A program made the position numbers and the translations under genes. From Styela clava (taxonomy: Eukaryota > Chordata > Ascidiacea > Stolidobranchia > Styelidae), in contig NC_135251.1 of assembly GCF_964204865.1 (NCBI RefSeq), positions 15,686,001 to 15,750,000 of the forward strand: 64,000 nt of DNA, written 5' to 3'. The first letter of the stretch is position 1, and each line of letters begins with the position of its first letter. Of the stretch, positions 22,211 through 33,208 are shown piece after piece. The notes under the pieces are model-generated. The model was not told where the DNA came from. It saw nothing but the letters and a program-made list of their open reading frames with translations, and did not search any database.

Positions 22211-24564
22211 CAGTGTTTTTCAACCGGGGTGCCGCGGCACACCGGTGTGCCGTAGAATGTTGTCAGGGGTGCCGTGGGAAATTCTCCAATTTGTGTGTAT
22301 ATGAGGTGTTGTGCCCGGTAGAGTAATCATGTAGTACTGTTCCATATCAAAAGGTGGCAGCAGCAGGTGGCGATTTGCAAGCATGGATGCAGCGGCAGGT
22401 AATTGTGACGTCATACAGATGTCACGTGATACGATCCCGCATTCGACCGACTCAGACTCAAGGTCATTCCCGCTCTTCCTGGCTGCGCTTTGCATTTGTG
22501 ATGGAGAAATTTTTGAAAAGAAAAAACGCGGACATTGTACTGGACCCTGGACAAAATCCGGGCCCTAGTATGAGTGGAGGTGAAAAGAAAGCAAAGACAA
22601 GGCAATACAACAAAAACTATCTTTCATTTGGATTTACTTGTACCGTAGATGCAACGGCAACGACTCCATTGTGCTTGGTATGTGGTGAAACGCTCTCCAA
22701 CGGTGCTATGGTTCCAAGCAAGCTCAAACGACATCTTGAAACTAGACACCCTTTACTTCAAAACAAAAATGTGGATTGTTTTGTTCGCCCTCGTGATCAG
22801 ACAAAGAAACAGGCCACTTTCATGAGAAAAACCGCAAAGGTAAACGCGAAAGCCCACAAAGCTAGCTATCACGTAGCTGAACTTGTGGCTAAATCAAAAA
22901 AGTCCCACTCTGTGGCAGAGCAATTAATACTTCCCGCCTGCAAAGTCATTGTAACTGAAATGCTCGGCCCCGAAGCGGCCAAAGAAATAGCCAGAGTCCC
23001 CTTTCAGATAACACAATTTCCAGACGCATCAATGAGATGTCTGCAGACATAGAAAGTGTTGTTTTGGACAAGATCCGTATCGGTAATAAATTTGCTATGC
23101 AACTTGATGAGTCTACTGATATTAGTGGGCATGCTCAACTATTGGCTAATGTGAGGTTTGTGGATGGAGACACAATCAGAGCAAACTTTCTATTTTGCAA
23201 GGCTTTGCCAGAAAAAACAACGGGAGAGGAAATTTTTCGCGTTGCATCAGAATATCTAGAAAAAGGAAGACTTACGTGGAAAAACTGCACGAGTGTCTGC
23301 ACTGATGGAGCTGCAGCCATTGGTGGTTGGGCGCACCAAAGGCTTTGTAAGCAGAGTGAAGGAGAAAAACCCAGATGTGATCATAACGCACTGTTTTTTA
23401 CACCGCGAAGCCCTCGTAGGCAAGACTTTACCGGCAGACCTCGTTCCTGTGATGGATGATGTTGTGCGTATGGTAAACTTTGTAAAGTCACGACCTCTGA
23501 AAACTCGCATATTTGCGGCTTTGTGTGAAGAAATGGGAGCGGAGCATAAAGCCTTGCTGTTTCATACGGAGGTCCGATGGTTGTCGCGCGGCAAGGTGCT
23601 GGCCTGTGTGTATGAGCTGCGAGAGGAACTTAAAGTGTTTCTGACGAACGAGGGGTCCGAGTACACAAAGCTGCTTGCAAGTGAAGAGTGTTGTGCAAGA
23701 CTGGCATACCTGGCAGATATTTTTTATTATCTGAATGAACTGAACACACGAATGCAAGGCCGAAATGAAAACCTACTTACAAGCACAGATAAAATAAATG
23801 GATTCCGTTCCAAGGTGCAACTCTGGCAGCGACATGTGGGAAATGGCAATCTTGAAATGTTCCCACTCACCAATAAATGTCAAGGTGTTAATACTGTGTG
23901 AGGTAATAGTTAAACATTTGAAAATTCTTGAGCAGAAGATATCATTTTATTTCTCTTCAGTCACCACAGAGTACCTTGACTGGGTCAGGGATCCATTCAG
24001 CTCAGCATCAGCTTTTGGAATGAACATGACTTTGCAGGAGCAGGAGGAACTAACTGAACTGAAACAAGATCGTTGTCTCAAGCTAAGCTTTGCTGATCTA
24101 CCTTTGCACAGTTTCTGGTTGGCAGCTGCCAAGGAGTTCCCCATGCTGGCTCACAAAGCTATTTTGACATTGCTCCCATTTTCCACAACATATCTGTGTG
24201 AGGTGAGCTTTTCAAGCCTGACTGCTATAAAAACTAAAAACAGAGAAAGACTTAGAGCTGTTGATGAACATCGATTCCTGCCAGGATATCTGCTCTGTCT
24301 TCATCCAAACAGCCCCAGGTTTCACACTGAGTGAGAATAATAAATATGAACGATTGTGAAATACTTTTTGTCCTTGTTTTTATTTGTTTAATATTGAAAA
24401 TGTCCAATTCAACATCATTCTTCAATGTTTAAAAAAACTCATATGAATAATATAGCATATTGTGAATATTATGTCTTTTTGCCACATTTTCAGATGTTGG
24501 TGTGCCGCGGGATTTTCTCAATCGCTAAAGGGTGCCGTGGCTCGAAAAAGGTTGAAAAACACTG
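22211..24564 (+). mobile_element. hAT transposon, 2354 bp, complete ends
   Basis: The terminal inverted repeats CAGTGTTTTTCAACC and GGTTGAAAAACACTG are perfect over 15 bp, and the subterminal GGTGTGCCG motif appears at both ends. The flanking 8-bp target duplication GTCTATTG (22203-22210 and 24565-24572) is exact. Such ends and an 8-bp duplication define the hAT superfamily. The ends look young, but the transposase gene inside is broken. Confidence 0.95.
22501..24334 (+). pseudogene. hAT transposase (ZBED5/SCAND3-like), frameshifted
   Basis: Starts with MEKFLKRK, the usual start of this subfamily. A BED-like finger follows ([10 protein letters not shown], then LKRHLETRH). The RNase-H-like core carries the conserved LDESTDISGHAQL near 23105 and CTDGAAA near 23300. 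The C-terminal dimerisation region near 24150-24290 includes [13 protein letters not shown]. At least three frame breaks are seen: near 23000 (one base lost before [12 protein letters not shown]), near 23326 (between [10 protein letters not shown] and VGRTKGF), and near 23880-23900. Full-length relatives are about 600 residues. The protein as it stands cannot be functional. Confidence 0.92.
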
Positions 24565-24576
24565 GTCTATTGGATA

Positions 24577-25820
24577 CCGAAGAAGATTATAATTGGAGTC
24601 ACAGTCACCTAATGCCAAATTGACCAATCAGAATTACCAAGTTGGATGCATGAAGAGGTGGGCTAGACCTGCTTCATTCACTAAATAGAAGCCAAAACTA
24701 GCCAAATTAACGTCAAAATTATTTTAAATACTATTAATCAATAAAAGTTCCGGTAAATATAATTAATTAGGGCAGTATGATACAGAGGTAGGAAAATTGG
24801 TTACGGGATATATTATAGGTTATAGAGTCATGGATTATGGGCGAGCAAATTTAATTGAAGTTGTTGATCACTGCGGTCAGTTCAAATTCATCACGGATGA
24901 TTCATCAGTCTGCAAGTTTTGTTGATGTATACACCTTTCATGTTGAATTAGCTAGCTTTTAGATTTATCATCATGACGTCCTGAAAAAAGGAAAAGTATA
25001 TCTGCGAGTACAATATTCAATGATTGCAAATAAGGAAATCAATAGAAAACTACCCTACCCTTTTGAGTGGAAGTTGTTGATATGTATAAATATTGATCAA
25101 TATTAATTAACTATCATTGGACTGCTAGTCGAAAGACCTGAGAAAGAGGAGTTTGTGGTTGGGACACAAGAGAAATTCACAAACCATGGGAAAACTTTTC
25201 GATGTCGGTCAAACCACACTCATGCTGGTCATTATCTTATTCATTAACGTCACACATTTGCATGCTCTACACTACACAGCATAACTTCGACCGAGGATAA
25301 AATCTTTGTATACTCGCAGCACACAGCATATAGCACTACAGCAAGTTGAAACGTAGGGTAGAATCCAAATATAGTTCGACTGGTCACCTAATTAGAATAA
25401 TTGGTACAAGAGTTAAATTATACCGTCTACAACCCTCACAAAGAATCACATCATCCAAATAGAAAGCAAAGATCATGCATGTGGAATATCAAAAACCCAA
25501 CATTGAAAAAAAAAAAAATGAAAATGCGCATGCAGATGTCAGAATGTCAACAGCCATACAAAAATCTCTTGCCATGCATGCTATAGAACAAAATAAATGG
25601 CCAACTAGAATGCAAAACAGATGGAGAGAGCTTAACTGCTTGTTCAAAAATAAATTAGCAATCTCAGAAACAATAACAACATTATGGCTGTTCAACATTC
25701 TCATGAAAATAATAAGTATGTGCAAGTGATGAGTGTCCCAATTTATGTCATGGTCTTTCTTTTGAAGTTGTAGCTAATTACATACGAAAAATGTATATCA
25801 GTGTGGTTCTGAAACAATAA
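24577..25820. other. Intergenic, no gene seen
   Basis: Contains an A run near 25508. Short open frames here show no recognisable domain. Confidence 0.45.
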
Positions 25821-25825
25821 TTTTC

Positions 25826-27460
25826 AATATTCGGATACCAAGTAGGACTTGACTTTTTTCTGAAATGATTTTTTGTATTTCAATGTTTTCAAATTCGACG
25901 GGAGAGAATTCCACAGCTTGGGCCCAGTAATTTTAGTTAGTATGTCGTCGAAGCAGTTTGGCAAGGAAATGTTATGAAAATCATAGACTAATAATAATAC
26001 TTCAAATTTCATTATATCTTCAACTTCGAGTATATTTAGCGTTTTATAGAAATGGTTTACACTTTCACGTTTGCTTTCATTAAAACAATTTTAAAAAAAT
26101 TATCACAAATACTTTGCGATTTTGAGACAAGTGTTTCATTACCATGGAGCCAGACTGAGCAACAATATCGGATATGGCCGAGTAGTAGTGATTGAAACAT
26201 TGCCAGTAAAGCTGATTGATTAACACACTGGGATACTTTGGCAGCAACTGCCAAGTTTATTTTTGTTTTACCAATAACATGCAATATTTGTGATTTCCAA
26301 GACAAATTTTCATCAAAGATAGCTCTTAGAAATTTTATTTCTTTCACTCTATCAATTTCATTGCCATTGAGCAGCAGTGATTTAGTACAACTCACACTTT
26401 TATGCTTGCTTGTATGGAATAATACAAATTTAGTCTTGTTAGCATTAAGAGATAATTTATTACCTAACATCCAGCTATGGATGTTGGCAGGTTCATGGTT
26501 TGCAACTGTGAATATAGCTTCAAGGTTTTTCCCATGAAGAATCAAGTCAGTGTCATCAGCAAACATGATCGACTCAGAAGATTTCAGACACCTGTACATG
26601 TCATTAATGTAAGCTAAAAAAAACTAATGGGCCAAGTAAAGATCCTTGAGGTATTCGTGCTTCATGACACAGGTATTTGTAGAAAATGAATTGTCATTAT
26701 GCACGACTTGTTTTCAGGTAGCTCCTGATCCAATTGAATGGGACGCCTCTAATTCCATAATAGTGATAGAGCTTACATAATTAACAGGATGGAATGGTCA
26801 ATGGTGTCACGAAATATTCCAAACGCTTCGAACGCCATGGTTAGTTTGTGTACCAAAACATTAGCATCCATAGCAGTGGAGTGTTGCTTGCGGAAACCAA
26901 ATTGATGCGAGTGAAAAACATTGTTGGTTTCAATGTAGTTTGACATTCTACTATACATTACTTTTTCAAGAATCTTAAAAAACGATGGTAGAAGACTAAT
27001 AGGTGTATAGTTCCTAAGATCTGCGACACTACCTTTTTAAAGAGAGGAAGAACTTTAGATGTCTTGAAGTTTTCAATGAATAATCTTGTAGATAGTGAAA
27101 GATTGAATATATATGCCAGGATATCAGTAATTTATCAGTATTTCAATATTTTGAATGGAATACCATCGATTCCAAAACTTGACTTGGGCTTCATTTCGCG
27201 TATGATATTTTTTATTTCTAATGATGTAGTTGGCCTTGAATGTAATTTTTGTCACAGCTAGCTGGTTGTGGCATATTGTCGAGCAGTCTTTGTGCCACTA
27301 GGAAAAGTTTTTGTCAAATTTATTCGTTACTGTATTTGAGTCCAATCAAAAGACATGAATTGGTTTTATTTTTACCGATTAGTTCATTTAATTGTTTTCC
27401 ATACTGCCTTAATGTTGCCTTTGTAGAAGGCAAATAATAGACATATAATAATTTGATTTC
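25826..27460 (-). pseudogene. Non-LTR retrotransposon (CR1/L2/Jockey-like) reverse transcriptase, broken
   Basis: Read on the minus strand: near 27230-27130 KPKSSFGIDGIPFKILK; near 27015-26950 NYTPISLLPSFFKILEKV; near 26910 HQFGFRKQHST; near 26560 the catalytic FADDTDLI; near 25920 GPKLWNSLPSNLKTLK, a C-terminal motif typical of these LINEs. These are the RT blocks in the right order. Frameshifts and stops fall near 27110, 27030 and 26800-26600, with part of the palm probably deleted. The endonuclease is absent. No poly(A) or target duplication was found. The exact clade is uncertain. Confidence 0.88.
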
Positions 27461-28314
27461 TTTTTATGCAGAAGTCGAGCATAAAGATTCCTGCATTCAT
27501 TATAATGTGACTTGTGTTTTCATCTATGTTTTTATTGTTTTTATTGAGTTTGTGTGACTCAGTATCATACTAATTACCATATTTACATAAAAAACAAAAA
27601 TGACAATTAGCAAATGGATATTTTATACTATTTAAGGAAGAAAAAAGGGGGACCTGTCCGGGGAAAACAATCAGAAGCGGTCAGAATAATGAGATGGAAA
27701 TTTATATTTAACTGGAAATTACTAAATTCAAATTCAATGGGTTTGGACGCTTATAATTAGTACAATATTCAATGTACGTGAAAAAATAAATAAGATAAAT
27801 TGTCTATATCTATATAAGTGGATCAAAAATTATAATGTGATGAGAATGAGTCTGAATTCGAAAAATAATTAAATGCAACCCAGTGATACACAGTATTGAA
27901 AAAAAGTAATACACTAGGAATTTTATTCATAGGTTAGTCATAATCTGAAAATGTTTAAAAAATTTCATGGACTTAATGTATATGTTTGGCAGTTTTACAA
28001 ACTTGCATTCCAAAAATGTTAATACTTACAATAAGTATACTTATCAATTAGTTTTAGCAGATGGATTTTGAAAACGTTTCTGACATGAAGGTCAATCAAT
28101 AGGAAAATTTTACGAAACAAACCGAGCAATGATCATCAATAGGAATATGAAACATTTTCATTTACCTTTGGTGCTAGAGTATGATTGATGAAACCTTTAC
28201 AAACAAACTTATCCCACTGATAGTTCAGAGCAATTTGGAAATAATTTATTTAACTAAAAACTGCAATATAATATCAATATTACTTAATCAATATTAAGAT
28301 ATAAGAAATGAAAC
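27461..28314. other. AT-rich intergenic sequence, nothing recognised
   Basis: Neither coding sequence nor a repeat family seen elsewhere in the window could be identified. Confidence 0.45.
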
Positions 28315-28322
28315 ATCTAATT

Positions 28323-29670
28323 CAGGGGTTCTCAACATTTTTCCTGTTAAGTGCCCCCCGAGTCATGAAATAATCAACACGAACCCCCAGTAATCAGACA
28401 CCAAACAAAGTTGTAGTATATTAACTAATAATTTTTAAACTGTTTTTTTAAAGCAGTGGTTCTCAGCCACTGGTCCGCGGACCGACATCGGAAGTTTTTT
28501 TTCGTCGGTCTGCAAGTTGTTTTTCAGTCGTCTCAATCGCTGTACCGAACCTGAAATAACGACGTTATGTTTGTTTATTACGCAATTTCTCTTTTGCTAA
28601 CATATTGCTATTTGCGGTATTAACTGCCCGCCGACGTCTTAGCGCGGAGAAATCACACTTTTTGGTTCTGATCTCGAAGCCGTCAAAAAGCACTAGAAAC
28701 CATGCCAAAACAGTGAAAACCCGTCAAAAGCACTAGAAACCTTGCCAAAGCGCGCAAATCAGTGGAAAACCACTAGAAACCTGCCATTGCCGTTCGCGAA
28801 GTGTTCTTCGAATCTCGCAAGATTCGGAAAGCCAAAGATTGGCACATGTATTTTTTCTGTTCTACATGCCATTCTGCTTTAATATGAACATCCAATTATA
28901 AAGTTATGAATATTTCTTTGTTCAAACCAGAAAACAGTCATGGACAGTATAATATCCCAATGAGCTTGTTGCGACCTGCAGGTGGCCACTAGACGCCAAC
29001 AAAAGAAATCTTTCCCAGGTGATGCACAGCAGGATTGTGAACCTGGTGCCAAGTTACAGAAGACTTTGACATTTTTTGTAAATTCATTTTGTTTGATGCA
29101 TTGAACTGCAGAAGGATTATGATAAGATCAGAACAAAACATTTTGATATTTTTTCACAAGAACGAGGAGAATAGGTCTTCTTCTGACCAAAGTTTGATCT
29201 ACTTATTTCAATTTTTGGCCGGCGCATTATTTGTTTTTATTCATGTGAAATGTTTTCAAGTGCTAGACATTGCATTACATTTCGCAAATATAATGTTATT
29301 ATTTTCTATTCCACTCATTTCATTTTTTGCCGGTCCGTGAGTAGCCTACATTTTATTTTATTTTACCGGTCCGCCAGAAAGGTTGGGAAAAGTCTTTATT
29401 TCATTTATACAGAACATTAGTGTGAAGGCTGTCACTGTTCATTGCGGAGCAAACAGCACATTGTCTTTTGAGATTTCACAGTTTGGCTGCAAAGCTGTGG
29501 ATTTCACATTGTTTAGTCACAACAACGCAAGATCGGGAAAAATCCATGCTAGGTACGCATTTTCCTCTGATAGTAGCGGACATTAAAAAAAGCAACACAT
29601 GAAAATTCAACTGTCATTCAAGTACCCCTGGAAATCTCCTCGTGAACCCCTGGGGGTTCGCGAACCCCTG
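28323..29670. mobile_element. hAT MITE family A, containing a nested MITE
   Basis: Left end CAGGGGTTCTCAAC, right end GTTCGCGAACCCCTG. Exact 8-bp target duplication ATCTAATT (28315-28322 and 29671-29678). A second copy at 41104-41530 shares both flanks of the interior (CAGACACCRAACAAAGTT and CAACAACGCAAGATC) but lacks the nested part. Confidence 0.92.
28454..29395. mobile_element. Nested hAT-type MITE
   Basis: Left end CAGTGGTTCTCAGCC with GGTCCGCGGACC. The right end GGTCCGCCAGAAAGGTTGGG followed by AAAAGTCT is a decayed inverted match. It is absent from the second family A copy, as expected for an insertion. The target duplication is not clear. Confidence 0.65.
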
Positions 29671-29804
29671 ATCTAATTGATCAAGAATATCATGTCAATA
29701 ACTAGATATAAAAGATATGGGAAAAAACGTGCTATTCGATTGACCAACAATAGAAATTTCAAGATTCAAATAACAAAAATATGAAAAAGGTATATTAATT
29801 GAAA

Positions 29805-29945
29805 CTCCCGCAGTATGTGTACCAGGTTAGGGCTAGGCCCAAATTTTATTTAGATTTTCCTTTTCCAAGCGAATATGCCCCCAGCCTTTACACTTCTTGA
29901 TGTAAAGTAGGCGAACAAAATCAGTTAACCCCAGCAAATTCAATA
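29805..29945 (-). mobile_element. MITE related to family D, second longer copy
   Basis: Reverse complement of 18485-18675: GATTTTGTTCGCCTACTTTA, then a variable stretch, and CCTGGTACACATACTGCGGG at the other end. Confidence 0.6.
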
Positions 29946-30780
29946 TGCATTAACGTTTCAATGTGTTGTGTTGTAAATTGTCGCGATGGTACAGCTAGAG
30001 CCCATACTATTTTATGGTGCAGCAGCTGAAGAACACTTATAGGAGTTGCTCGAGTTTTTAGTAACACTGTAGATCCGTGCCAATATTGGGCACAATGTAT
30101 GTATAGTGTTCAAGTCTAAAGCTGCCGCAAAACCATGGTGGTATTTCCAGACCATGGCGACTGACTTTTTAGCTGCCACATTTTCTAGCAAATTATGTAA
30201 AAACGTTCAATTTCAGGATAATGTGGAACATTCTACCTTTAAAAAGTAAAACCAAAATAAAATTTTATAGCAGAAAATGCTATTTGTGTTTTATGGAATA
30301 AAGAACCTCAATTTAAGGAACATTTGTTTTGTAAATGTGTATTTATACTGGACATGTAGGATTATGTTTATAATATTATCATTAGGTTTTTTAATTGTCA
30401 TTTTTTAAAAACGTTTCGAACATGCTTAATGTTGGACCTAGGTGGACAGGAGTATCAAAATGCCACTTCTTCTTAAATGGATTCTTTAATATTGCTTCTG
30501 TCTACTGTTAGGTTTAAAGTATGGATGGAACGAGATGATGTTATATTTCAAGGAGTTAAAAACACACATGCACAACATTGCATTTACCAAAAAATCCTCC
30601 AATTTTGTTAAGAAATTTATTGTAAAAATATTATTGTAATAGTCCCAAGTTTTGTCACTAGTCATCGTTCAGTGTTAATTTTAATCACATCACCATCGTA
30701 TATGGTGGGGGCTGACCTCGATGACCGTATCGCTTCCTCATGCCCATAACAAAACAATCAGAGTCAGATCGAACAACCCA
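29946..30780. other. Intergenic, no gene seen
   Basis: AT-rich. No domain or repeat could be supported. Confidence 0.45.
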
Positions 30781-30782
30781 TG

Positions 30783-30823
30783 GGGCTGGATTTGGCCCGC
30801 GGGCCATAGTTTGCCCATGTCTG
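30783..30823. mobile_element. 3' end of a hAT-type MITE
   Basis: GGCCCGCGGGCCATAGTTTG followed by CCCATGTCTG is the usual right end of the CAGACATGGGCAAACT MITE type. The left end was not found. Confidence 0.5.
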
Positions 30824-30854
30824 TTCTAGAATCTAGTACTTGGATGACGAAAAG

Positions 30855-30990
30855 TCACACAACCTATTAGCGATTACGCGAACCACATCTCGCATATCAG
30901 TCATAATCAATGGTATTCCAAACGGCGAAGTCACGAAGGGCAACCAGTGATGCGTTTTTAATACACAACACGAGGCGCCAGGCGGAGCTA
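30855..30990 (-). mobile_element. tRNA-derived SINE, degraded second copy
   Basis: GCGATTACGCGAACCAC and CACGAAGGGCAACCAGTGAT align in order with the SINE at 15815-16050, but the part containing the B box is deleted. Confidence 0.5.
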
Positions 30991-31342
30991 TGAAACTTCC
31001 TCTCACAAATAACCTGGCACCTCAAGTACGCCAATTCCGAACCAGTCAAGTTGTTAAAAAAACGATATATTTATGCTGTTTTATGACATTTCATTTTAAT
31101 GATATAATTAATCTCTATCTGAAAAGTAAACGAAAATAAAACGCCAGGAACTTTAGGATATTAAGAACGAACAAATAGCAATATGTATTTATATGTAAGA
31201 ATATATCAAAGTGAACGGACTACTTTCAGCTGGCACCTGGATAATGTCCCGGTGTGGATAAATTACGCAATAAATAATCGATTGCTCCCAATGGTGAAAT
31301 TTAATATTGAGATATCGGGCATAGAATGTGTATCGGTTATTA

Positions 31343-31612
31343 CACTGGTTCTCAACCAGTGGGCCATGGCCCACTGCTGCGCCACAGCAACACTTTAGGG
31401 TGGTGAAAAATTCAGTTCATTTGTGTCACCAGAGTTAAATTTTGATTGTAGTGGCAATGAACGATATTACTGTTTTTTGTTACTGAGGGGAAATTTTCAT
31501 TCTAATTATTAAAGTAAAAGTTAATATTCGCGGACATAGTTTGTAAGTGAATGGGCCACAGAGTTTTTGCGCAATAAAAATGGGCCACAGAAAAAAGGGC
31601 TAAGAACCACTG
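31343..31612. mobile_element. hAT-type MITE, about 270 bp
   Basis: Left end CACTGGTTCTCAACCAGTGG with GGGCCATGGCCCACTG, right end GGGCTAAGAACCACTG. The flanks GGTTATTA and TGTTATAT may be a decayed target duplication. Confidence 0.7.
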
Positions 31613-32245
31613 TGTTATATGAAGCTTTGTGTATATTTGTTAATTTAGGAGTAACTGAAAAGGTGGCAATCTTAGCATACAAAGAGGGGGTAGTTAAAAA
31701 AACGATCATAGTTGGGAAAACTTCACACAAAACTTACTTACAAAGTACTTTAGACAAATAGCACTTAATGTCACAATAAAAATTTCGATATGTGTATAAT
31801 AGTTGAAAAATTAAATGTTAAAACAGACCAAAATTAGAATAAAGCCAACACAACATACATTTCATATCAACTAAATAATTTGCTCTTTTATGCTAATTCA
31901 TTTTACAGTATTGTGCAATAATATTGCTTGAATAGTAGTTGGGCAAGATTATGCATGAAAAATTCAATGACTCCAAGGTCCGCATACAATCTAGAAAAGA
32001 TAGAACCTTGATCCTAATTTGCATGCAGCTTGTATTTGATGCTACAATCAACCTTTGTCACCAAATGGTAGATGTGGTGACAAGCGATTTAAATAAAGTC
32101 AATCTCTTATGCAAAATGTAAAACTCTCTACTCAATCCATATAAAATAGCATTCAGAATAAAAATATTTGCTACGTTAGTATAGTCAAACACAGTATTCC
32201 AAGTGAAGTTTGCTAAGGGAAGAAATATACTTTGCGTATTTTTGC
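31613..32245. other. Intergenic, nothing recognised
   Basis: Short frames only. No repeat relation to other parts of the window was seen. Confidence 0.4.
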
Positions 32246-32253
32246 ATCTACAT

Positions 32254-32690
32254 CAGGGGTCGGCAACCTTTTGTCGCTCCTGGGCCAAAATTAGGGTTGC
32301 AAGTCATTGACGGGCCGCACATGTTTTTAGAAAGTTAAAAAACCGAGCGGATGGTGATTTTTATAATAAAAATCAAGCAGCGATACATCTCTCCAATAGA
32401 ATATAGATTCATTTCCTCATTGCATCTCATAAAATTCTATTTGAATATTTTCAGCGCCATTGAACCCTTTGCACTTAGCATCAACTTTTCTGCGTTTTGT
32501 TGCTATTTGCTTAATTATAATTAAATTATATGCTCATTAAACGAGTAATTGCGAATTATATAATTGTTTGGTTATAATATAATTTTGTCTAAAGAAAATA
32601 TTCGTCAAAAGAATGTTTTGTTACTATAATTTAGTGAAGCGTCGCGGGTCGGATTATAGTGCTCCGAGGGTCGTAGGTTGCCGACTCCTG
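32254..32690. mobile_element. hAT MITE family B, complete, 437 bp
   Basis: TIRs CAGGGGTCGGCAACC and GGTTGCCGACTCCTG. Exact target duplication ATCTACAT (32246-32253 and 32691-32698). The interior contains the TTGCTATTTGCTTAATTATA block shared with the other family B copies. Non-coding. Confidence 0.93.
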
Positions 32691-32912
32691 ATCTACATGA
32701 TAATATGCAACCTTAAAAGCTAATTGATTAAGCTAAAGGGCATATTTAATGTCTGTGACACTCTTTACGAATCCTCAAAATGTTCTTTTTTGTCAACCGG
32801 GGTGAAATGTGAAAACTAACATAGAGTATTTTAATTAATTTACATATAGGTGCATTCCAAATATCAGAACACAGTTTGGTCATGATTGTGAAAGTTTCAA
32901 ATTAAGTGCATT

Positions 32913-32918
32913 TATTAT
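32913..32918 (-). terminator. Polyadenylation signal of the left MGLL gene
   Basis: AATAAA on the minus strand, about 290 bp past the stop codon. The same signal lies in the matching place downstream of the right gene, in sequence that still aligns between the two copies. Confidence 0.55.
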
Positions 32919-33208
32919 ACTTTGAATATAAAAAATATAGGTGATAAATTTTTAAAATCAGTATACCTAACAAGCTATGCTGGGGCACTTAGGTGGCATT
33001 AAACATGTTAAAAACAGTTTACTAATAAAATAAATACAGATTTCTTGACATTGCTACCGATCTCAAATATCCAGGTAAAAGGTAATAAAATGCATGGTAA
33101 TGTGATGGAAAATTTCTATACAATTAGACACTGTTATAAAATAAATAAATTGTGTATAGTTTCAGTTCAACAATATTTATGCAATATCTATGAAATACTG
33201 ATTTATAT

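Larger units (their letters stand above)
19752..24576. mobile_element. Long-TIR element (TIRs about 340 bp), interrupted by a hAT transposon
   Basis: The left TIR 19752-20092 and right TIR 21879-22210 (resuming at 24573) are inverted copies over about 340 bp. They share AATAAGGTCTATT at the tips, GATGACGTCAT, TTTATCATGATAAA and CGCCGTGCT. The interior 20093-21878 has no transposase, only short frames and a TA microsatellite near 21310, so the element is non-autonomous. The hAT element inserted within a few bases of the right tip. I found no convincing target duplication, so the superfamily is open. Confidence 0.75.
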
